Assembly (NCBI RefSeq): GCF_007489285.1
Contig: NZ_VLIY01000004.1
Span: forward strand, 124,001-188,000
Length of the DNA stretch: 64,000 nt
Source: Skermania sp. ID1734
Lineage (GTDB): Bacteria; Actinomycetota; Actinomycetes; Mycobacteriales; Mycobacteriaceae
Direction of reading: 5' to 3'
The stretch's first letter is position 1; every line of letters starts with the position of its first letter. Positions 15,848 through 23,710 of the stretch are shown in pieces. The position numbers were made by a program, and so were the translations under genes. The notes beneath the pieces were generated by a model. It was not told the DNA's origin. It searched no databases and was given only the letters and a program-made list of their open reading frames with translations.

Positions 15848-16045
15848 GTGTACGTGTGCATCTGCCGCGCGGTAACCGAGAAAGAGGTTGCCGAAGTGGT
15901 GGACGCTGGCGCCCGCACCGTTGATGACGTCGGCGAGCGCTGCGGCGCGGGCACCGGCTGCGGCAGCTGCAAAGAACGGATCTGCGCGATATTGGACGAA
16001 GCCGCCAAGTCGAGTGGCAGGATTCTCTTTAGGGCCGCCTCCTAG
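15848..16045 (+). CDS. bfd: Bacterioferritin-associated ferredoxin (BFD-like [2Fe-2S] protein)
   Basis: A 65-residue protein starting (GTG) YVCICRAVTEKEV. Four cysteines in the BFD pattern, CxC near residues 4-6 and CGAGTGCGSC(K) near 33-42, bind a [2Fe-2S] cluster. It passes electrons to bacterioferritin to release stored iron as Fe2+. The IdeR box directly upstream and bfr 44 bp downstream support an iron-responsive operon. Confidence 0.9.
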   Translation: MYVCICRAVTEKEVAEVVDAGARTVDDVGERCGAGTGCGSCKERICAILDEAAKSSGRILFRAAS

Positions 16046-16089
16046 CATCCGCCGAGCGGCCTTCCAGCGTCGACGCCAAGGAGGCCGGT

Positions 16090-16569
16090 ATGCAGGGCGA
16101 CCAGTCGGTAATCGAGTTTCTCAACGAGCAACTGACCGCGGAGCTCACCGCGATCAACCAGTACTTTCTGCACGCGAAAATGCAAGAAAATCGCGGTTGG
16201 ACCAAGCTCGCCGCGCACACTCGGGCCGAGTCGATCGACGAGATGCGCCACGCCGAGTTGCTTACCGACCGGATCCTGTTCCTCGAAGGACTCCCCAACT
16301 ACCAGCGTCTGGGCACCCTCGAAATCGGCCAGACCGTCACTGAGATGTTTCGGGCCGACATGAAGATCGAGGTCGACGCCGTCGATCGGTTGCGGCGTGG
16401 GAGCGCGCACATGCGCGAGGTCGGCGACATCACCTCAGCCCGATTGTTCGAGTCGATCCTGGCCGACGAGGAATCCCACATCGACTACCTCGAAACTCAG
16501 CTCGACCTGATCGAGCAGCTCGGCGAGGCGCTGTACCTTGCCCAGCACGTGGAACCGCCGTCGGACTAG
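16090..16569 (+). CDS. bfr: Bacterioferritin Bfr
   Basis: A 159-residue iron-storage subunit that assembles into 24-mers. Every ferroxidase ligand sits at the canonical position: E18, E51, H54, E94, E127 and H130. The haem ligand M52 (IDEMRHAE) is present, so it should be a haem-containing bacterioferritin. It is preceded by CAAGGAGGCC as ribosome site. Together with bfd it forms a storage/release pair controlled by the upstream IdeR-type box. Its stop overlaps the convergent GntR gene's stop by four bases. Confidence 0.96.
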   Translation: MQGDQSVIEFLNEQLTAELTAINQYFLHAKMQENRGWTKLAAHTRAESIDEMRHAELLTDRILFLEGLPNYQRLGTLEIGQTVTEMFRADMKIEVDAVDRLRRGSAHMREVGDITSARLFESILADEESHIDYLETQLDLIEQLGEALYLAQHVEPPSD

Positions 16570-17249
16570 AAACCGAGCTGTTCGCTGACGGCCAGCAGCA
16601 GCTTGGTGGTGTGCGATATGTGGTCGCGCAAAGCAGCGGTGGCGCAGTCAACATCGCGCGCCAGCGCCGCCTCCATCAACCGCCGGTGCTCGCCAGCCAG
16701 GTCCCGGCCCTTCTCCGACCCGAGCGGCTGTGACCAGCGTCGGTACAGTTCGGCCTCGTCTCGCAGTCCGTTGGCCATCTGAAACAGCCGACTGTTCCGG
16801 CAGCCCGCAAGCAGCGCGCGATGAAATCCCGCGTGCGCCTCGGCCCACTCGTCGGTCACCCGAACCGGGTCGCAAGTGGTGAGAAACGGCGTGCCTTCCA
16901 GAACGTGGTGGGCCGCGACCAACCGCGACTCCCACGCTAGGTCGCCCTCGGTGATCGACCGGGCAAACACCAAGCTTTCCAACTCTAGGCGCGCGTCGGT
17001 GAGCTCGGCGAGCCGGTCGGGCGAAAGTTCGGTGACGGCGTAGCCGACATTGGGCTCGTTGGTCACCAGCCCTTCCGCGGCAAGCCTCGTCAGCGCCTCG
17101 CGGATGACACTCATGCTCGCGTCGCAATGTTCGGCAAGGTCGCTGAATTTCAATCGCTCGCCGGGCAAGCGGCGTCCGCTGAGGATGTCGGCTCGCAACG
17201 AGTCATATACGACATCCCCGCGCGTGCGCTTTCCACGGTCGGCAGCCAT
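16566..17249 (-). CDS. GntR-family (FCD/FadR-type) transcriptional regulator
   Basis: A 227-residue protein. The winged helix is at about 10-75 (VVYDSLRADILSGRRLPGER, DASMSVIREALTRLAAEGLV), and the all-helical FCD ligand domain at about 85-220 carries metal-binding-type residues (ELTDARLELESLV, HAGFHRALLAGCRNSRL, EHRRLMEAALARD). FCD regulators sense organic acids and usually repress adjacent catabolic operons. It is divergent from the six-gene aromatic operon at 17426; the 176-bp gap holds two palindromes. It is the likely local repressor. Confidence 0.9.
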   Translation of the reverse strand: MAADRGKRTRGDVVYDSLRADILSGRRLPGERLKFSDLAEHCDASMSVIREALTRLAAEGLVTNEPNVGYAVTELSPDRLAELTDARLELESLVFARSITEGDLAWESRLVAAHHVLEGTPFLTTCDPVRVTDEWAEAHAGFHRALLAGCRNSRLFQMANGLRDEAELYRRWSQPLGSEKGRDLAGEHRRLMEAALARDVDCATAALRDHISHTTKLLLAVSEQLGF

Positions 17250-17295
17250 GCCAGAAGTGTAGCGGAAATCAGCTCAAGATGCGAAACAGATAGTT

Positions 17296-17324
17296 ATTTT
17301 CGAAAATCGCTTGCATTCGCGAAT
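17296..17324. promoter_or_regulatory. Palindromic operator candidates between GntR regulator and catabolic operon
   Basis: ATTTTCGAAAAT (17296-17307) and ATTCGCGAAT (17315-17324) are two perfect palindromes centred about 18 bp apart in an AT-richer patch of the divergent intergenic region. Spacing of near two helical turns suits two regulator dimers. Assignment to the GntR protein is inferred from position. Confidence 0.45.
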
Positions 17325-17425
17325 CTGTAGGCGTACACCTGAAGCAACGGCGTAGTGACGGAACTCACTCCCAAGCTCGCCACCTCAACCACCGCGGCCC
17401 GGGCCGCCGACATCAAGGAGCAGCA

Positions 17426-18268
17426 GTGCGTATCGGAGTACTCAATGGACGCACGGTGATCGTGGATGGCCAGCGCGCCGTCGACGTGGCGGATGCCAGC
17501 AACGGCCGGTTCGGTCCGGCACCCGCCGCCGTGTACGACGCCTGGACGGAATTCAGCGAGTGGGCGGCCACCGCGCCGACCCCGAACGGCACACCGTACG
17601 ACTCGTCTGCGCTCGAAAATCCGGTCCCGGAACCGCGGCAAATCTTCGCGATCGGACTCAACTACGCCGAGCACGCGGCGGAGTCCCATTATGCGGTGCC
17701 CGAGTTCCCGCCCGTGTTCACCAAGTACCGCAGCTCGCTCGCCGGGCCGCGAGGCGAAGTGGAACTGGCCGGACCGAAAGTGGACTGGGAGGTCGAGCTC
17801 GTCGCGGTCATCGGGCGCCCCGCGCACCGGGTGCCCGAGTCGGAAGGCTGGAATTATGTCGCGGGCTTGACTGTCGGACAGGATATTTCGGAGCGGGAGA
17901 CACAGTTTGCCGCCACCCCACCGCAATTCAGCCTCGGTAAGTCCTTCCCCGGCTTCTCTCCGGTCGGGCCGGTGCTGGTCACCGTCGACGAGCTCGCGGA
18001 CCCGGACGACCTGGAACTCGGCTGCGACATCAACGGCGAGCAGGTCCAAAAGGGCCGTACATCCGAAATGATCTTTTCAGTGCCGCAGCTGGTTTCGCGA
18101 CTCTCGCACATCACCCCGCTGCTTGCGGGCGACCTCATCTTCACCGGCACGCCAGCCGGAGTCGGGCTCGGCCGAACGCCGCAGCGGTTCCTCGCCGCCG
18201 GCGACGTGTTGCGTTCTTACATCGCCGGGATCGGCGAAATTGAGCAAACCTTCGTACAAGGACAGTGA
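17426..18268 (+). CDS. Fumarylacetoacetate hydrolase (FAH) family protein
   Basis: A 280-residue enzyme of the FAH superfamily, which hydrolyses or decarboxylates acyl-pyruvate products of ring cleavage. The conserved core is clear: IFAIGLNYAEHAAES, FPPVFTKYRSSLAGP, the metal ligands in DWEVELVAVIG, and GLTVGQDISER with later GDLIFTGTPAGVGLG. Start GTG 17426 has AAGGAGC upstream. It is the first gene of the operon, 4 bp before the extradiol dioxygenase, so it probably acts on the product of that ring cleavage. Exact substrate unknown. Confidence 0.9.
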   Translation: MRIGVLNGRTVIVDGQRAVDVADASNGRFGPAPAAVYDAWTEFSEWAATAPTPNGTPYDSSALENPVPEPRQIFAIGLNYAEHAAESHYAVPEFPPVFTKYRSSLAGPRGEVELAGPKVDWEVELVAVIGRPAHRVPESEGWNYVAGLTVGQDISERETQFAATPPQFSLGKSFPGFSPVGPVLVTVDELADPDDLELGCDINGEQVQKGRTSEMIFSVPQLVSRLSHITPLLAGDLIFTGTPAGVGLGRTPQRFLAAGDVLRSYIAGIGEIEQTFVQGQ

Positions 18269-18272
18269 ACCC

Positions 18273-19193
18273 ATGTCGCTGCACCGCTTGGCATCGGTGA
18301 CCATCGGAGTACCGAACGTCGACGAAACCGCCAGCTATTACCGGGATTTCGGACTCGCCCCCACGGACGGACGTTGGCTGCGCAGCCTCGATGGCGGCGA
18401 ACAACTGCGGATCGTCGCCGCACCGACCCGGCGGTTGATCGAACTCGTCGTCGGCGCGGACGACACCGATGACATCGACCGGGTCGAACACGAGCTTCGC
18501 GCCAAGGGCTTTCTGGCCCAACGCAATGAAGATGAGGTCGTGGCCGAGGAGCCGGTGGCCGGGATCCGTGCGATCGTTCGCGTGGTGCCGCGGCTCACCC
18601 AACCCAACATCGAGCGGACACCCTATAACGGGCCCGGCCGCATCGAGCGAACCGGACGAGCACCAGGCGTGCTGCGCACCGGCCCGGTTCGGCCGCGCAA
18701 ACTCGGCCACGCCGTCATCGGATCCACCGACTACGACGCGACGCGCCGGTTCTTCGTCGACGGCCTCGGCTTCAAAATCAGCGACCACATCAAGGGCCAC
18801 GGCACATTCATGAGGTGCTCCACCGACCACCACAACGTGCTGGTCATGCAGTCACCAGTCAACTACCTGCATCACACGTCGTGGCAGGTCGATGACATCG
18901 ATGACGTCGGTCGCGGCGCGTTCGCCATGCTCGACGGCAACCCGGAGCGCCATGTCTGGGGGCTCGGCCGGCATCACGCGGGGTCGAACTTCTTCTGGTA
19001 CCTCAAGGACCCCGCCGGCAACTTCTCCGAGTACTACTCCGACATGGACTGCATTCCGGAGGACTCGCTGTGGACCCCGGAAGACCTCGAAGGCGCTCGG
19101 GGCCTGTTCAACTGGGGCCCGCCGCCCCCGCCGAGCTTTCTGCATCCCGAAGACCTCGCCGCCATGATGACCGGCGCCCACAGCATCCGCTGA
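18273..19193 (+). CDS. Extradiol (VOC-fold) ring-cleavage dioxygenase
   Basis: A 306-residue type I extradiol dioxygenase with two VOC modules. The C-terminal module carries the 2-His-1-Glu iron site: His in RKLGHAVIGS, His in YLHHTSWQVDD and Glu in NFSEYYSDMD. It should open a catechol-type ring meta to the hydroxyls. The family also includes dihydroxybiphenyl and 3-substituted catechol dioxygenases; the substrate cannot be decided here. It sits between the FAH hydrolase and an NTF2-like protein in one operon. Confidence 0.9.
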   Translation: MSLHRLASVTIGVPNVDETASYYRDFGLAPTDGRWLRSLDGGEQLRIVAAPTRRLIELVVGADDTDDIDRVEHELRAKGFLAQRNEDEVVAEEPVAGIRAIVRVVPRLTQPNIERTPYNGPGRIERTGRAPGVLRTGPVRPRKLGHAVIGSTDYDATRRFFVDGLGFKISDHIKGHGTFMRCSTDHHNVLVMQSPVNYLHHTSWQVDDIDDVGRGAFAMLDGNPERHVWGLGRHHAGSNFFWYLKDPAGNFSEYYSDMDCIPEDSLWTPEDLEGARGLFNWGPPPPPSFLHPEDLAAMMTGAHSIR

Positions 19194-19213
19194 CACAGAC
19201 AAGGAACATCGAC

Positions 19214-19654
19214 ATGACCGTAGCAACCCAATCCATGACCCGCGAACAGCGAAAGTCTTTGGCGCTGGAATACTTCAAGCGCTTCGACCGCGGCGGCGAC
19301 GTGCTCGATCTGTTCGCCGACGATGCCGCCGTCTACTACCCGAAGTGGGGTGTGGCCCACGGCAAAGACCAGATCGCGCAGCTTTTCGGCGACGTCGCGA
19401 AGCTCTTCAAAACCATCAACCACTCGCCCGAGTACCTGAACTTCATCATCGATGAGGACATGGTGGTCGTCGAAGGCGGATCGACCGGTGTCGCCGCAGA
19501 CGGAACCGCCTGGCAAGCGGGCGTCACCCACGCCGGACGCTGGACCGACGTCTTCGAGATCCGCGACCACCAGATTCACCGCTGCTATGTGTATCTCGAC
19601 CCGGACTACGCCGGAGCAGACACCGAGCGCTACCCGTGGCTCGGAGGCGAGTGA
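19214..19654 (+). CDS. SnoaL/NTF2-like protein of the catabolic operon
   Basis: A 146-residue protein with the cone-shaped NTF2-like pattern: REQRKSLALEYFKRFDRGGD, LDLFADDAAVYYPKWGVAHG, then beta strands ending GRWTDVFEIRDHQIHRCYVY and LDPDYAGAD. Such proteins serve as isomerases, dehydratases or accessory subunits in ring-modifying pathways. AAGGAAC lies upstream. Operon position between a dioxygenase and a dehydrogenase suggests a role in processing the same aromatic intermediate. Confidence 0.82.
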   Translation: MTVATQSMTREQRKSLALEYFKRFDRGGDVLDLFADDAAVYYPKWGVAHGKDQIAQLFGDVAKLFKTINHSPEYLNFIIDEDMVVVEGGSTGVAADGTAWQAGVTHAGRWTDVFEIRDHQIHRCYVYLDPDYAGADTERYPWLGGE

Positions 19655-19655
19655 G

Positions 19656-20372
19656 ATGCCCGAGAAGGGCGACCACGTCGTCGTCATCGGCGGAACCAGC
19701 GGACTCGGGCTCGACATCGCCCGGGCCTGCACCGAACTCGGCGCGCACGTAACCGTGGCCGGGCGAGACATTACCCGCGCCCGCGCCGCCGCGGCGGACC
19801 TCGGCGACCTGGCCAGCCACAACTCTTGTGACCTCACCGATTTCGGTTCGATCGAGCGGTTCTTCGCCGGGATCGACGTGGTCGACCACCAGATTCTCAC
19901 CGCCTTGGATCGAGACTTCAACAGCATCAACGACTTCCGCGCCGACGACAGCGCTTCGACCATGCTCATGAAGACGGTCGGCTATGCGGTTGCGGTGCAC
20001 GCCGCGCTCGGCAAGTTCAGCGACCGGGCATCGGTGGTGTTGTTCAGCGGATTGTCGATGTGGATACCGATGCCCGGTTCGACCACCATCTCGATGGCCA
20101 ACGCGGGCGTCATCGGACTCATGAATTCGCTTGCCACCCAGATCGCGCCCGTCCGGGTCAACGCGATCACCCCTGGCGTCGTCGTCGGAACCAACGCGGT
20201 CGACGACGCAGACCCGGTCCGCGCCGAGACGTATGAGCGGCTGCGGCAACGCACGCCCGGCAAGCGGTTGCCGACACCGCAAGACATCGTCTCGGCGACC
20301 TTCGCCCTCACCGACAACCCCGGCATCAACGCCGCCAACCTCGTCGTCGACGCCGGCATGCACCTCGCCTGA
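19656..20372 (+). CDS. SDR-family protein lacking the YxxxK motif
   Basis: A 238-residue short-chain dehydrogenase fold. The N-terminal nucleotide site VVVIGGTSGLGLDIARA is good, and AGRDITRARAAAADL and VNAITPGVVVG fit the family. Where YxxxK is expected the sequence reads TISMANAGV, with Ile and Asn in place of Tyr and Lys, and the NNAG motif is not recognisable (HQILTALDRD). It is therefore either a catalytically altered oxidoreductase or a non-enzymatic partner. It starts 1 bp after the NTF2-like gene's stop, so the pair is probably coupled. Confidence 0.82.
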   Translation: MPEKGDHVVVIGGTSGLGLDIARACTELGAHVTVAGRDITRARAAAADLGDLASHNSCDLTDFGSIERFFAGIDVVDHQILTALDRDFNSINDFRADDSASTMLMKTVGYAVAVHAALGKFSDRASVVLFSGLSMWIPMPGSTTISMANAGVIGLMNSLATQIAPVRVNAITPGVVVGTNAVDDADPVRAETYERLRQRTPGKRLPTPQDIVSATFALTDNPGINAANLVVDAGMHLA

Positions 20373-20403
20373 CCAGCGCCCACCGCAACTTCGAAGGAAA
20401 GCC

Positions 20404-22170
20404 ATGAACCCCATCCACACAGACGTCTTGGTCGTCGGCGCGGGCCCCGCCGGGCTGACCGCATCGGCTCTGCTCGCACGGGCCGGGGTCGACGCGATCA
20501 CCGTCACCAAGCACCGGTCCACCGCGCACACCCCGCGGGCGCACATCACCAACCAGCGCGCCATGGAAGTGTTCCGCAATCTGGGCATCGAAGACCGTGT
20601 TCGAGCCGCGTCCATCCCGAACGAGCTCATGGGTGAAAACGTCTGGGCCACCAGCTTTGCCGGCACCGAACTCGCCCGCGCGAAGGCGTGGGGTAACGAT
20701 GTCCTGCGCAAATCGGACTACGAGTCCGCCAGCCCGACCGCGATGTGCAATATCGGCCAGCACAAGCTCGAACCGATCCTGCTCGACGCCGCCCGTGAGC
20801 ACGGGTCCGACATCCGGTTCGGCACCGAACTCGTCGAGATCAGCCAGGACGAGGACGGCGTGCGCGCGATCGTCCGCGACCGCGACACCGGCGAGACCTA
20901 CCCGATCATGGCGCGCTACGTCATCGGCGCCGACGGTGGCCGCAGCGTCGTGGCGAGTCAACTCGGCTTCGACATGGAGGGCGAAACCGGACTCGGCTAC
21001 GCGGTCAACGTGTGGCTCGAGGCGGATCTGGAGAAATACCGTGCACACCGACCCGGAACTCTCTTCTTTACGCTGCAGCCGGGACGCGACTTCTGGCTTG
21101 GCTCAGGCACATTCATCACGGTCGAGCCGTGGCACGAATGGGTGTTGATTGTCATGTACGACCCGGCGGTGGAGCAGATCGACCTCAGCGAAGAAGCGAT
21201 GCTGCAGCGTGCGCGCAAGACGATCGGTGACCCGGACGTGGACATCCGGATCAAGGACATCAGCCAGTGGCAGATCAACCACGTCGTCGCGACCAACTAC
21301 CGCAAAGGCCGGGTGTTCCTGGCCGGGGACGCGGCGCACCGCCATCCGCCCGCCAACGGACTCGGCTCCAACACGTCGGTACAGGATGCCGCCAACCTCG
21401 CCTGGAAGCTGGCGCTTGTCGTTGCAGGCAAGGCTTCCGACGCGCTACTGGACACCTACCATGACGAACGCCGGCCCGTCGGCAAGCAGGTCGTCGACCG
21501 GGCCATGGCAAGCGTCGGGCTGCTCGGGCAACTGCCGGCCGCCTTCGGGATCCACGCGGGGCAGGACGAACAGGCCGGCCACGACGCGATAGCCGAGTTC
21601 TTCAGCGACACCGATGCCGGTGAAGCGAAACGGCGTCGGGTACGGGAAGTGTTGGACGCGAACGACTACCAATTCAATGCGCACGGGGTGGAACTCGGCC
21701 AGCGCTACCGGTCGGCGGCGATTGTCGGCGCCGATCCGATGCCGGCGTATGGACGCGACCCGGAACTCTTCTACCACCCGACCACGACTCCCGGCGCCGT
21801 CGTGCCGCACGCCTGGCTGCAGCAAGGCGCGAACCGCGTCTCGACGCTAGACCTGGTTCGAGACGGCGGCTTCGCGCTCATCACCGGCATTGGTGGCGAC
21901 CCGTGGCTGCGGGCGGCCGAGAAGGTCGCCGAGGAGTTCGGGGTACCGATCGCAGGCGCGCAGATCGGCCCGGCCCAGGAGTACGACGACCCGCACGGCG
22001 ACTGGAAGCGGCGCAGTGAGATCGGCGATCGCGGCTGCCTGCTCGTCCGGCCCGACCGACACGTCGCTTGGCGCTCCGCCGACCTCACCACCGACCCGAC
22101 AAACGATCTTCGCGCTGCCATGGCCCAGATCCTGGGACTCGCGGTCGCCGCACAGACAGAGGAGAACTGA
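20404..22170 (+). CDS. FAD-dependent aromatic (phenol-type) hydroxylase
   Basis: A 588-residue class A flavoprotein monooxygenase. The FAD-binding G12-A-G-P-A-G17 (VLVVGAGPAGLT), the DG motif YVIGADGGRSVV and the second FAD motif VFLAGDAAHRHPPANGLG are all intact, with the thioredoxin-like C-terminal domain of phenol and 2,4-dichlorophenol hydroxylases (about 440-588). It would hydroxylate a phenol to the catechol cleaved by the dioxygenase encoded upstream. The gene is preceded by GAAGGAAA and followed 2 bp later by the DoxX gene. Confidence 0.9.
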   Translation: MNPIHTDVLVVGAGPAGLTASALLARAGVDAITVTKHRSTAHTPRAHITNQRAMEVFRNLGIEDRVRAASIPNELMGENVWATSFAGTELARAKAWGNDVLRKSDYESASPTAMCNIGQHKLEPILLDAAREHGSDIRFGTELVEISQDEDGVRAIVRDRDTGETYPIMARYVIGADGGRSVVASQLGFDMEGETGLGYAVNVWLEADLEKYRAHRPGTLFFTLQPGRDFWLGSGTFITVEPWHEWVLIVMYDPAVEQIDLSEEAMLQRARKTIGDPDVDIRIKDISQWQINHVVATNYRKGRVFLAGDAAHRHPPANGLGSNTSVQDAANLAWKLALVVAGKASDALLDTYHDERRPVGKQVVDRAMASVGLLGQLPAAFGIHAGQDEQAGHDAIAEFFSDTDAGEAKRRRVREVLDANDYQFNAHGVELGQRYRSAAIVGADPMPAYGRDPELFYHPTTTPGAVVPHAWLQQGANRVSTLDLVRDGGFALITGIGGDPWLRAAEKVAEEFGVPIAGAQIGPAQEYDDPHGDWKRRSEIGDRGCLLVRPDRHVAWRSADLTTDPTNDLRAAMAQILGLAVAAQTEEN

Positions 22171-22172
22171 CC

Positions 22173-22685
22173 ATGGACCTCGGGCTGTTTATTCTGCGGG
22201 TGTTGCTGGGCGCCTTGCTGTTCGGCCATTCGATGCAGAAGTTGACCGGTGCCTTCGGCGGCCATGGGCCGGCGGGGACAGCTCCGCTCTTCGAATCCTG
22301 GGGCCTGGTGCCCGGCAAGACTATGGTCCGCTGCGCTGGACTCAGCGAACTGGTCGCTGCCGTGCTGCTGCTGCTCGGGCTGGCCACACCGCTGGGTGCC
22401 GCGGTCGCCGTGGGGACCATGACCGTGGCCGCATCGGTCAACGTCTCGAAAGGGCTGTGGGCCGTGGGCGGTGGATACGAACTTCCGCTGGTCTACGGAG
22501 GGATCGCCGGCGTCCTGGGTTTCACCGGCGCCGGTAGTTGGTCGGTGGACAAGGCACTCGGTTGGTCCGGCGGGAGTGTCGTGGCCGGAGTGGTGGCTCT
22601 TGCCGTTGGGCTGGCCGCGGCCGCTGTGGTGATTGGTTACGCAAGGCGCAACAAGAATCGTGCGCGTGAGTTGGCGGCGGCGTAG
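22173..22685 (+). CDS. DoxX-family membrane protein
   Basis: A 170-residue protein with about five hydrophobic helices, starting MDLGLFILRVLLGALLFGHS and QKLTGAFGGHG, the DoxX signature. DoxX proteins are small quinone-associated or redox-related membrane proteins. It closes the catabolic operon, starting 2 bp after the monooxygenase. A cytochrome-like or uptake role is possible. A long inverted repeat begins 8 bp after its stop. Confidence 0.85.
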   Translation: MDLGLFILRVLLGALLFGHSMQKLTGAFGGHGPAGTAPLFESWGLVPGKTMVRCAGLSELVAAVLLLLGLATPLGAAVAVGTMTVAASVNVSKGLWAVGGGYELPLVYGGIAGVLGFTGAGSWSVDKALGWSGGSVVAGVVALAVGLAAAAVVIGYARRNKNRARELAAA

Positions 22686-22692
22686 TCCCCTC

Positions 22693-22754
22693 ATCGAGCG
22701 CATAGTTATCGTCGGAAAAATCATGGGCGGATTGACGATTTCTATGCGCTCGAT
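22693..22754. repeat. 62-bp inverted repeat after the catabolic operon
   Basis: Arms 22693-22713 and 22734-22754 match at 19 of 21 positions: ATCGAGCGCATAG is perfectly mirrored, then TT faces TT, then ATCGTC/GACGAT pair again. The 20-nt loop is less GC-rich. It lies 8 bp after the DoxX stop and 39 bp before the next gene, so it probably terminates the operon, but the length and symmetry are greater than usual for a terminator here. Confidence 0.75.
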
Positions 22755-22792
22755 ACTTGTTCCGGGTCCTCGCCTACCCGAAGGTTGGAAGC

Positions 22793-23308
22793 ATGGGCCT
22801 CTCCCTCGTTAGCGAAAAGCGCGCCGTCACCGCGGCAACGCCCAAGCGATTCGTCGTCGCGGTCATCGTCGTTGGCACCGTTGCGACTGCCTGCAGCGAC
22901 CGGAGCAACCCGCCTTCAGACGTCTCGGCGACAAGCAGTCAGTCCACAACTGTGCCGTCTGCATTCGTGGGAACGTGGCATGCCCACGAGGAACGCCTCA
23001 CCATCGACGGCAACGGCCACGGTCGCGAGACCTACAGCGACAGATCGAGTTGCCCGGATGCGCCGATGTCGGGTTGCGGCGTCACTGGAATCGTCGATTT
23101 CACGCTCACGTCCTTCGGGCGAGACACCGCCACCGGAAAAGTCACCGCTTCCTCGAACCCGAAAACCCCGATCGGTGGCGCGGTGACGATCAAGCTCTTA
23201 GGTGAGGGTCAGGGACTTGAGCTGACCGTCGCAGGCGGGGATAGTGGCTTTCCATTCTGCAACGACAAGGATGACGATCACGCCAGGCACTATTACTGCG
23301 GCGCCTGA
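22793..23308 (+). CDS. Putative lipoprotein or secreted protein (171 aa)
   Basis: The product starts MGLSLVSEKRAVTAATPKRF and has a hydrophobic segment FVVAVIVVGTVATAC with a weak lipobox ending in Cys, then a Ser/Thr-rich linker. The mature domain begins AFVGTWHAHEERLTIDGNGH, a lipocalin-like opening often seen in actinobacterial secreted proteins of unknown function, and has six further cysteines including DRSSCPDAPMSGCG. Start choice among several methionines is uncertain. No operon partner; tRNA genes follow. Confidence 0.7.
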   Translation: MGLSLVSEKRAVTAATPKRFVVAVIVVGTVATACSDRSNPPSDVSATSSQSTTVPSAFVGTWHAHEERLTIDGNGHGRETYSDRSSCPDAPMSGCGVTGIVDFTLTSFGRDTATGKVTASSNPKTPIGGAVTIKLLGEGQGLELTVAGGDSGFPFCNDKDDDHARHYYCGA

Positions 23309-23338
23309 AACGTGCTGACACGCATTCGCGCTGAAAAG

Positions 23339-23411
23339 CGCGCCCGAAGGGATTCGAACCCCTAACCTTCTGATCCGTAGTCAGATGCTCTATCCGTTGA
23401 GCTACGGGCGC
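23339..23411 (-). tRNA. tRNA-Arg(ACG)
   Basis: The minus strand folds as a class I tRNA: acceptor GCGCCCG/CGGGCGC, D arm with AGCTCAACGGATAGAGC, anticodon stem TCTGA/TCAGA around CTACGGA (anticodon ACG), T loop GGTTCGAATCC. CCA is not encoded. A34 of this tRNA is the substrate of TadA (3.0 kb). Confidence 0.95.
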
Positions 23412-23447
23412 ATATCGGTGTTCAGTTGTACCCGGAACTCCGGGGTG

Positions 23448-23537
23448 TGGCGGAGGCGAGAGGATTTGAACCTCCGGTCCCCGTGAAGGGACAACTCATT
23501 AGCAGTGAGTCCCATTCGGCCGCTCTGGCACGCCTCC
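23448..23537 (-). tRNA. tRNA-Ser(GCT)
   Basis: Class II tRNA on the minus strand: acceptor GGAGGCG/CGCCTCC, anticodon stem ACTCA/TGAGT around CTGCTAA (anticodon GCT), long variable arm, T arm with GGTTCAAATCC. A 3' CCA is encoded at 23450-23448. Confidence 0.95.
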
Positions 23538-23639
23538 TGAGCCACCTCGTGAGGGGCACCGGTCCTTTCGAACCGCCGAACGGCAAGGTTACACAGCCCG
23601 CCGACGGTAAGCAAAACCGCTGCTAGATGCCGTCCCCTT

Positions 23640-23687
23640 GCCTGTGCGTGAAATTTCACCGTGGGCGGTGAAATTTCACGCACAGGC
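23640..23687. repeat. 48-bp nested palindrome, copy 1
   Basis: Perfect 22-base arms (23640-23661 and 23666-23687) flank a 4-base loop TGGG. Each arm contains its own palindrome GTGAAATTTCAC. The core GTGCGTGAAATTTCACCG recurs, with one base changed, in the second copy at 40316-40363. It lies just after the 3' end of the minus-strand hydrolase gene at 23705-24409, so a terminator role is likely for that gene. Confidence 0.85.
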
Positions 23688-23710
23688 GGTAACCGGCCGG
23701 CCGGTTACCG
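23687..23710. repeat. 24-bp perfect palindrome overlapping a stop codon
   Basis: CGGTAACCGGCC and GGCCGGTTACCG form a perfect 24-bp palindrome without loop. Its right half contains the TAA stop (23707-23705) of the minus-strand hydrolase, and its left edge touches the 48-bp palindrome. It may add to termination or be a protein-binding site. Confidence 0.6.
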
